Of a stretch of DNA of 64,000 nucleotides, positions 56,364 through 64,000 are shown piece after piece. The position numbers and the translations under genes were made by a program. Source of the stretch: Cantharellus purpuraceus. Taxonomy: Eukaryota; Basidiomycota; Agaricomycetes; Cantharellales; Hydnaceae. The notes under the pieces were generated by a model. It saw only the letters and a program-made list of their open reading frames with translations. It made no database searches and was not told the origin of the DNA. How positions within the stretch are numbered: position 1 is the first letter of the stretch; every line of letters starts with the position of its first letter. The DNA lies in assembly GCA_025174535.1 (NCBI GenBank), contig JALBUN010000010.1, forward strand, positions 2,108,001-2,172,000, in the 5' to 3' direction.

Positions 56364-57714
56364 GGTGTCATCACAAAGTGTCAACACATCTTGGAGGGTC
56401 CTAGAGTAAATATGTCACCCCTTTCAGTCCTTAGAGTGAGACAGGGAAATTTTTGTGGTCTGCGGTGGCTTGTTCACATTGTGCAGGGTTAGGTCTATGG
56501 GATCGCAAGTTGGTGAAGAGGTGTTATTGACGGAAACCAAGATGGAACATATCCTTAGTTTCCAAGGACGAGCGTAGCTACTGCCCAGGGGGCAGCACGC
56601 GTACAGGCTCTGTATTTACACAATGTTGATTAGGACGCAATCAACAGAACAGGCAATTTTATTCACTGCTAACATCCCGTCGTCCCTACCGTCGACTACG
56701 AGGCATTGCTCAAACCATATACATTACCTCAGAGTCAAAATAGAGGACTTATCGCTGTCTGAACTTGTCGGTTATCAAGTCAGCCAGCAAAGACAGTGCA
56801 AAAAGCTATGTGAAATGTACAATAGCCTCAGGTCTCCTACTTCGGCCCGAAGGTAGATATGACTCGCTATTATTACAATAACTCAATACTGAAGACTAAG
56901 CAGTGGGGAGGTAGGAGTCGTTAGCCAGTCCAAGTCATTTCCAATATCTACGACCCCAACATATAATCTAAAACCGGATGTAGGAGCAAGATGCTGCAAC
57001 ATATATAGCCCTTTAACTAGAGCGGTTTCAAACCACTAGTGATTCTCCCGGCGGCCGACCGCAACCTCCGCATCTGCGGTTTGCTAGTGACGCTCCCAAC
57101 AATATATTTGCATTCAAGTTGCTGATAACTATTCGTAGCAAAAACTTATGTGTTCTGGCTAGCCAGAAGACTACGCTTGGAATGGACTTCAGTTTTATTG
57201 TAATTGATGACTCGCCTCTGCAAAAAGATCACTGCTTACTTGTAACCCAGTGTTTAAGTCTGTACAGGATATATCTAACAATGTTTAATCAGATGCAACA
57301 ACATTTGTTAGACGAACAAATAGGCTCCTCACCTCAGTGTGTATAATAAAGGAAAAAGGAGCCAGCTGCGACGCATATGCATACAGTATGTATGTATAGA
57401 CGCAGCTGCGAAACATTACTATACAAAAGATGTGTCGATCATCAAGCATGAAACATAGTTACGGTGATATATGAATGATCATTTCCCATGTGGGAATGTG
57501 AGATCATCTAAGACAGGCGAATTTTGAGTTGTTCTCTCGGCATGTGTGGTGTACTAAACAGGGATTGTTTGTTACTGTGCGAGAATGCAGCTTCACATTC
57601 ATGTAATGTCAACGATGAACGACCTAGTGAGGACCGAGAGCCAGGTCGCCAGTTGTTGTGGATTTACGGCAATGGTAGGGCACCGTGGGAACTTCAGGTC
57701 ACAGAACGCTTGAA
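56364..57714. other. No gene recognised; repeats present
   Basis: Short frames only. The segment at 57,030-57,095 has a direct repeat CTAGTGAnnCTCCC. A hairpin-rich repeat at 57,275-57,408 is listed separately. Confidence 0.4.
57331..57408. repeat. Double-hairpin repeat, copy 3 (inverted, partly degraded)
   Basis: Arms CAGCTGCG (57,363-57,370) and CGCAGCTG (57,401-57,408) enclose a second ATGCATAC/GTATGTAT stem. The reverse complement shows the ACACACTGAGG end of hairpin two, but its partner arm is lost. Just upstream, TCTAACAA and TTGTTAGA arms form a further hairpin near 57,273-57,312. Confidence 0.5.
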
Positions 57715-58790
57715 ATGAACGACGCGTTTGTCGAACTGGCCGAGTCTGGGAGTTCAGAGTCTGAAACAGTTCAGGTTCATAACCCTTGTATGCGCCACCC
57801 AAATCATACTTTGAGTGTAGGTTCTGACACACGGATACAGCACTTTTCTCGCATCATGCCACAGTCGAGGATCTCATCGACTCTTTCCGCAGACACATTA
57901 TAGGTCCTCTCGCAGGCATTGACATTAAGGAGGACTCGTCGGCCACTTCTGGTGCCAACTCTGTCATTGTCATTCCCGATGCTGGTTCCCAAAAGTCCCT
58001 TGATTGCACCCTGGAGAAGTGGAGAGTGGAGCAGGAAGAGAAGGAGCTTGAGATGAGGTGGCGAGCAACCAAGAGGGTCTCGGAGAATTGGCTGACAAAG
58101 GTGGAGGCCGTGCGGGAGAGGCATAAAGAGAGGCGCGAAAAAATCGCGTGTGAGAGGGACTTGAAGCAAAAGAAGGCCGGGAGCGGTGCTGCAGGTGGTT
58201 TGGTGGCCAAGGGCCCATCAACATCGCAGGATGTCCCTCAAGTCGCACCCACTCCTCAACTACACCTTTCAATCCAGCAGCCACAACCACCATACGCGGT
58301 GCCACATGCAAGTTTGTCGCCGTCGCAGCTAGACGTTACAGCGTGCCACCCTTCCATCTTAGCATCACAGCTGGTAAATAACACTGTTTTCACATTCGTT
58401 CCTCCGCAGGCGCCTTCGCCCCTCTCGGCTTTCCTACCCGTCGCCATTTCCAAAGATCCTTCTTCCACACAAACAGCTACTTCCCTGGAGCATGCATCTT
58501 CTGCCAGTGCAAGATGTTCACATGCGTCTTATGACCCACGTTCTCCAGATTTGACGCTGGACGACGTCATCCGTGATGTGATAGAGTTGGGGCTGCCTAG
58601 CCCTCTGCCCCTTCCAGAGAGGCTTATCGACTTCAAAGATTCGGAAAGCATGGGTGGCATGACTATGGCGGAATCCATCCTCGCTCAGCAAGCAGCGATT
58701 CCGGACTACCTTCAGCATTATATAGATGCAGATGTTTCCAAGTTCATTACTTCCCCATTCGTGTTGACGCATGAATCTCCCAGATTTTAA
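57715..58790 (+). CDS. Unknown coiled-coil protein
   Basis: Two-exon model: ATG 57,715 opens MNDAFVELAESGSS; a GTATGC-CACAG intron at 57,788-57,864 joins in phase to EDLIDSFRRHIIGPLAGIDI. The frame is then open for ~300 codons to the TAA at 58,788. Residues ~80-130 form a charged helix (EQEEKELEMRWRATKRVSEN then LTKVEAVRERHKERREKI). The rest is Pro/Ser-rich with a C-terminal VIELGLPSPLPLPERLIDF. No family is recognised. It sits between BTB relics in the same orientation. The strong coding bias of the second exon supports a gene; the first exon is less certain. Confidence 0.5.
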
Positions 58791-58828
58791 CATCCAGCGA
58801 GCCATCAACCATCTCCAACCGTCTCCCA

Positions 58829-59070
58829 TCAGTGAACCTTCGCTTCCAATAAATCCAAGGACTTCTGGTTTGAAGGCGGTGACATAATACAAAAGTGTCA
58901 TAGAGGGCAACCTCAAGCATCACTTTTGCATTACCGCACCATCTTAACCATATCAAGCTTTCGTGACATGCTTTCGATACAGTCTCCTGAGTGCAAGGAT
59001 CTGCCGTAGTCTCAGCTCACAACCTGAGAGCGCTTTCAGGTGCTCTAATCTATTATGTACGACCAGTCCA
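58829..59070 (+). pseudogene. Degraded BTB domain fragment
   Basis: Encodes SKDFWFEGGDI, then a scrambled stretch, then HYRTILTISSFRDMLSI, matching the BTB N-terminal half of the paralogues (EDFWFEDGDI, VHRTILSMASPVFRDML) with indels. A stop follows. It is the fifth BTB-related copy in the window. Confidence 0.6.
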
Positions 59071-59513
59071 TTGCGAATGAATTGTTTTAAACATCTCACC
59101 GACACCTAATGTTTTCCTAAAACTGCAATTCCTTGTAGTTCCCTGATTTCCCGTTGACCCTGCTGCCACTGTTTAACTTCCTATATATCGCGCAGCTATA
59201 TAAAGCTATCCTGACATTGACAAAGCTCCGATAGCTGCACCTCTCTTTAAAAAACCCCCTCTATGTTGATTTGTCACATATTTCGACGTAATGCAGCGGT
59301 CTCATAACAGGCCATTCGTCGGCCCTGACTGCCATGTCTGTTCATGCCTGAAGTGCACCGGTCCCCGCGCAGATCTTGAATTCAAAGTCTTCCGCATTTC
59401 ACTGTATCCCCTTCTAGGCCGGTTGTCGGACACTGCCTATGGCAACGCAGGGCAGGATAGGTAACGGCCTGTCATCGGATTAATAGTAGTATAGACTGAT
59501 GATTGTTATTCAG

Positions 59514-59685
59514 TGTCCTTGAGATGCAAACAGTCTTGATAACGCTCATAGAACAGTTCACAATTTCTCCACCTCCTGAAAATCATACCATTTTACAAGC
59601 GTCAGCACCGACATTAGTTCCTATAGTAGAGGGCCAAGAGGAACGCGGGGCATATATGCCACTGACGATCACACCAATTATCTAA
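59514..59685 (+). pseudogene. Cytochrome P450 C-terminal exon relic
   Basis: After an acceptor-like CAG it encodes VLEMQTVLITLIEQFTISPP, then a diverged tail ending MPLTITPII. This corresponds to the last two exons of the P450 genes (MLEMQAILIELLESF ... LPITITPI). No haem loop or earlier exon was found upstream, so this is a fragment. Confidence 0.65.
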
Positions 59686-61838
59686 ACTAACCTATTAACA
59701 AGTTCAAGCGCTTGCTTATGCATTTTATTTATCAAGAACCACCTATCATTTGCAATTACAAGAACTATCTACTACCTAATAGCAAGAAATGGCTTGGGGA
59801 GGAAGAGCAGCATTGCGATAAAGATGTAGCGATTAGGACGAGTCTAATACATAATAAATCTCCCCTTCATGAACCCCAATACCTACGTATAATGGATGGG
59901 CTCAGTTTTTCGGTGACTCTCTCCCGGAATACGCCATCGCCATCGGTTTTATCGAACATGAAGACTATGTACAGACTTGATGTACCGTCCCTTTCCCTGC
60001 ACAAGCATCGACCTTGCGACGAAAATTATGGAGGGCGACGAGTCTGCGATGATGATTTAGCTGCAGGGCTTCTGCGGGTCACCGGCTATGAAACGGATGA
60101 GAGAGAGAGAGAGGAATCAATATAGGTACTCGAAGCGCTAAGCGCTTATGGTGCACCATGTCTATGGTAGTTACAGGGATATCCAACTCGACATGATACG
60201 TGTGTTATAGCAATTTCCGGGTGATTGAGTTTAAGGATCATGGAGGAACGCCTGGCTTCTCGGGGTGAGATAGCAGGAGATACGGTTCTAAACCTTCCAT
60301 GCTTATTAGACTGTCTGGTAGTCTGGGCTTTGCCTCTTGCCATGGAGGAACCCCATTCTCAGTTCCCTGAGTCTGGTCAAAACTCCCCGTATTTCCGGCG
60401 TTGGTGTCCATGACCGTATAATACAGTATTTGGATATGGGTATCTATTTGTAGGATGAAATGGATGAGACGGTCGTGCGCACGCGGCAAAGCTCCTGGCT
60501 GAACATGTGCGGTCAGGTCGTGATCGTGTTTGCGGAGACTGACGTTTGTGTCGTAAACGTTTCTTCCAGAATATTATTTTCGTCCAAGAGGATAAGTCGG
60601 TATACGGCGAGCAAGGTGTCCGCACTGCCGGGGATGGGTGCAACGGCGTCAAAAGCGTGTGGGAGCCAGGCGCGCTGACTCTTTTCACTCATCTCTATAC
60701 CTCAAGGCCTCAGTGAAGACTCAGTACTCAGGCATGAATGTGTTCATGCGTTTAACGCCGGCCAAGCACAAATGCTTCTCCCGCTTTGTGAATAATATGG
60801 GCACGCAGCCTGCACTGGACACACGGATTGTATGATATATTCCAGGGTATGGCTTGTAAGTGCAGAAAGGTAAACTCAACGCAGGCGACTCGGAGTGGGC
60901 ACATTCGAAATCGACCTCATAATAAGAGGTTTTACTGTTAATTGTTCCTAGAATGTCACGGCAACAACTGCCGATCGTATCGTGTACGTATGCACTTACT
61001 TCCGGTCAATACCTCCATTGATGAGGTCGCTCAAATCTTGAAGCATTAAAAAGTAAGCGGCCAACTAGCCAATCTGACTTCAAGTCGCTGCTAATGTCTG
61101 CTAATGTCCCCTCTACATCGGAGCCTGCCACCCCAGCCTATGCGTCGCCTCGTCGGAGAGTCTCCAAACTGCCCCTTCGGAGAAGACGTCCTGGGAAAAA
61201 TAGCGCAGGTGGCGGAAATTCTCCATCCGAGAGAACGTTTTGAGGCAGCCCGCCGGTCATATCAGCCCAACCACCAGCTTGTTTTTTCGCCTGCTACTCT
61301 TTACACCATGTACTTTGTCCTCCTCACGTTATTGCATCCTACTCGTTTCCAAAGGAGCATGAAATGATGCTGAGTGCTTTTGAAAGTTGCGGGCGACGAC
61401 GCGACCGCAGACTTAGCCATTGGCGTCGACAACACCACATTGTCGGACTTTGGGGGAGCGTGGACGTCTTTTTGACGACGCTTTCCTCGATGAGCCTGCT
61501 TTCATTGCGTCTTGGGCGGGAGTGTGCTGCTGATGCAGCCGGCGCCGGCTGTGATGCCGAGGCTACCGGCCATGGCCCTGGGGTCGGTCCATCCTGCCAT
61601 GAGGAGGCTGATGATGACGCAGCTGGGTATCCGCCCTGGTGCGCGTATCCAGTATTCGCTGGCTGTGGGGGTGTCGTGGATTTCCACGCCATCCCCTGGT
61701 TGTGAACTTTAGAATATGTGCTGTCAGGGTGATGCCCACCCCATGTGTGCCAAGCTGATTCAGTTGGAGATTGGCCTGGACAAACCAAGTGAGCTCCAAC
61801 ATGAAGACTTCCTGATGTTATTTTGTCAATGCCACATG
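59686..61838. other. No confident gene
   Basis: Several short frames occur on both strands, but none shows a family motif or consistent splice sites. GGCTATGAAACGGATGA near 60,085 resembles GGCTATGAATCGGATGA near 27,502, beside P450 copy 2, so part of this may be degraded P450 flank. Confidence 0.3.
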
Positions 61839-63316
61839 TGTATGGGAACTGGTTTTCCCTTAAAAAGATCTTGTTTAAAGTCCCAAAACTGTACAATTTC
61901 GCTTCATGGCCTTAAAATATCAGCATATATCTGCTGCTTTCTCTTGATTCAGGGCCATTCAAATATTCTCTATTTTTTCATATTTTTTTGGGAATTTTCC
62001 ATGCAGAAATGAGTCTACAAACTTATTGTTCTGCTGGGCGAAGTTTTGGGACCCACATGGACCCACAAACCTTCGCAGATGTCAGCAGCCTCAAAGTCAG
62101 CCGGAGTCACCCGGACAACTGACTCATTGTCGATCACATGACTCATTTCAATCTCCGACTCAATCTGGTCACCACTGCCAGTAAATGCTCAATATCTTCG
62201 CAACCACTGCACCTCCTGACTCCATTTTCAGTGGAGAGTTCAATAGAAGCCATGCCTACCCATAGCTGTGCTAATCAGCCTGGGAAACGAAGTATTGACC
62301 GAGTTATTTGAGTAATGGTGACTCATGCAATGACTCCTGCCATGACTCATGCAATGACTCCTGCCATGACTCATGCTATGACTCCTTCCATGACTCATAC
62401 CATGACTCCTGTGATTACTCATACTATGACTCCTGCTCTGAGTCACACTATGACTCCATCCATGACTCATGCCATGAGTCAGAGCAAATCAAGCAGCTCA
62501 TTGGCTAGGAAACTTCCACCCCCTTCTCACATATTCCACTAGCTTCCAGTAGTTTCCATCTATTAATAGGTAGAAGTTTCCAGTAGTATTAGTCAGCTCC
62601 TGTAAATACAATATAAAAGGAGCCCATTCTGCCTCTGAATAAATAACCATTTTTCTACCCCATCATTTGCACATCAGTGTGACTAGAGTGACATACAGTG
62701 TCATCCTCTATATCTCAGTAACTGTTGATTGTCCAGTTCAAGGGTCGCTTACAGTTGTGTAACTGTATTCGATTGCACTCGAAGTAGTGATTGTCCTGCT
62801 TTGGGCGTGAGTGTAGTATCTACCTCGCGTGACTACGAATCTACAGGGTGAGATTGTCTGTCGATAGTCCTGCCATTAGTGCTCTTGTTTAAGTTACTAG
62901 TGTGTACTGCCTTTGCAGAGCATTAGAATCTTGAACTCGTGTGAAGCAGTTGCTAGACTACTTCACACATCGCTGTTACCCGCTTCAGAGTGTCACTGGT
63001 TGGACGGTCGGATTCATCCACCTACTTCCTCTAGCCTCTAAGTGCATTCCCCTCTTTTTGGAATATCTGGACCCCTAAGTGTCCGTGAACTCTAGACTCT
63101 GGAAGTCTTATTCATTCCCTACTGCTAAGAAACGTATTACCTTCCTGCGTATCGTCTGCATTGACCATTACAACGGATTGTAACCAAAGTACAAACGTTA
63201 AATCGTTTCTGGAGTTGTGCTGCAGTAGGATTTGATATTCTTCTCAGCTGTTCATTCACGGAATTGTGGTGATTTAGAGTTTGCCCTAACACCATAATTT
63301 TGCGGGTTCCAAAACA
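61839..63316 (+). mobile_element. Long LTR (1.48 kb) of a gypsy element
   Basis: Starts TGTATGGGAA and ends CCAAAACA, the same termini proven by target duplication in the solo copy at 16,092-17,490. A TATA-like ATATAAAAGG is at 62,611-62,620 and an AATAAA at 62,638-62,643. Bases flanking the two ends (ACATG and ATCCC) do not match. So it is not a simple solo LTR; it is followed directly by pol sequence. Confidence 0.8.
62318..62485 (+). repeat. Fourteen 12-base tandem units with Gcn4/AP-1 core
   Basis: Units follow ATGACTCATGCA / ATGACTCCTGCC in alternation, with scattered changes, over exactly 14 x 12 bases. Four units contain the full 9-base palindrome ATGACTCAT, and units 11 and 14 contain TGAGTCA. 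Two more TGACTCAT sites lie upstream near 62,122 and 62,139. The array lies in the U3 part of the LTR, ~125 bases before its TATA box. Confidence 0.9.
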
Positions 63317-64000
63317 ATCCCCGACATCACCAGCAACTTTAGGTGTGAAACTATCTTCCACCTCCGCTGACTCTGCTCTGATAGATACTCCGTCTACCCT
63401 GCCGTTTATATCACTGGTGGACGCTATGGTCTTTGCCAGACTGAGCAAACTGGATGGTTCTCACACATTCCAGGTTCACCTCTCCAACCCGATATTCCTC
63501 GCCGCTCGTTCCGCCCGATCAACTCCACCAGACCTATCTATGGTTCCTAAGGAGTATCATGAGTTCACCAATGTGTTCAGCAAGTCTAAAGCCGACTCCC
63601 TAGCAGAACACCGACCATACGATCTCAAGATCGAACTGGATGACAACTCCGCCCCTCTGCTTGGCCCTATCTACTCGCTATCCCAAAAAGAGCTACTGGC
63701 CCTCCAAACATTCATAGATGAGAACTTGGCTACGGGCTTCATCTGCCCATCCCTATCTCCTCATGGAGCTCCGGTCCTATTTGTCCGCAAAAAGGACAGA
63801 TCACTCTGTCTATGCGTCGACTTCTGTAGACTCAACAAGATCACCAAGAAAGACCGATACCCAATACCCCGCACCACAGACCTACTTGAGAGTCCTCGAA
63901 AGGCTAAGATCTATTCCAAAATAGATCTCCAACATGCCTACCACCTAGTCCACATCCGAGAAGGCAACAAATGGAAAATGACCTTCCACACATGATATGG
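63317..64000 (+). pseudogene. Gypsy pol fragment: pre-RT linker and reverse transcriptase, runs off the window
   Basis: Encodes PFISLVDAMVFARLSKLDGS, VPKEYHEFTNVFSKSKADSL, PLLGPIYSLSQKELLALQTF, SPHGAPVLFVRKKDRSLCLC, VDFCRLNKITKKDRYPIPRT and KIDLQHAYHLVHIREG (first catalytic Asp). A TGA at 63,993-63,995 falls where the family has TRYG, consistent with CGA to TGA. Gag and protease are missing between the LTR and this point. Confidence 0.8.

Noticed and set aside
62318..62485. Possible CRISPR-like array
   Set aside because: Contiguous 12-base units without spacers, in a eukaryotic LTR.
62240..62508. Repetitive frames such as MSHGRSHS on the minus strand
   Set aside because: Direct readout of the 12-base tandem array in several frames; no other coding evidence.

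Overview
The window looks like nuclear DNA of a filamentous basidiomycete, probably an Agaricomycete. Genes are dense and cut by many 45-80 base GT-AG introns. The families present fit this: a Golgi GDA1/CD39 nucleoside diphosphatase, a Gcn4/CPC1-type bZIP factor, P450s with about a dozen introns, a KHA1-type antiporter, a Kin4-like kinase, and lineage-expanded BTB proteins. Ty1/copia and Ty3/gypsy remnants, including a chromodomain gypsy with an antisense extra ORF, are also typical. No rRNA, tRNA, CRISPR or prokaryotic operon was seen. The species is not identified.

Layout. 1.8-5.8 kb: GDA1 and the bZIP gene, both on the minus strand; the bZIP leader carries several upstream ORFs and a consensus Gcn4 site. 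6.4-8.7 kb: no confident gene. 8.76-12.6 kb and 27.6-31.0 kb: two copies of a segmental duplication, each with an apparently intact P450 gene. Between them (12.6-27.3 kb) is a transposon nest: a copia remnant, a degenerate gypsy element on the minus strand (gag to integrase), solo LTRs with 5-base target duplications inside its gag and integrase, and a 4.1-kb chromovirus block inside its reverse transcriptase. 31.0-33.2 kb: a MITE-like element with 22-base terminal inverted repeats. 33.2-36.6 kb: KHA1-type antiporter. 37.1-38.6 kb: a secreted six-hairpin glycosidase gene with one in-frame stop. 40.2-44.8 kb: a small hypothetical gene divergent from a kinase gene. 47.1-51.3 kb: tandem BTB genes. 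51.9-54.0 kb: RING-H2 protein. 55.4-59.7 kb: BTB pseudogene and relic, an unknown coiled-coil gene and a P450 relic. 61.8-64.0 kb: a 1.48-kb LTR followed by gypsy reverse transcriptase running off the window.

Main finding. The coding sequence of the nested gypsy element is packed with short perfect hairpins: 6-10 base stems, loops of 1-13 bases, 26 placed by eye between 17,566 and 19,093, and many more in its protease and gag regions. The copia, chromovirus and solo-LTR sequences beside it lack this texture. One hairpin arm contains a TGA stop in the reverse transcriptase frame, and another pair coincides with departures from conserved RT residues. This suggests that a mutational process, such as template switching or quasipalindrome correction, wrote the hairpins. 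The long LTR near the right end also carries fourteen 12-base tandem units built on the Gcn4/AP-1 site TGACTC.

All gene models were spliced by eye, and all family calls come from remembered motifs; no database search was run.
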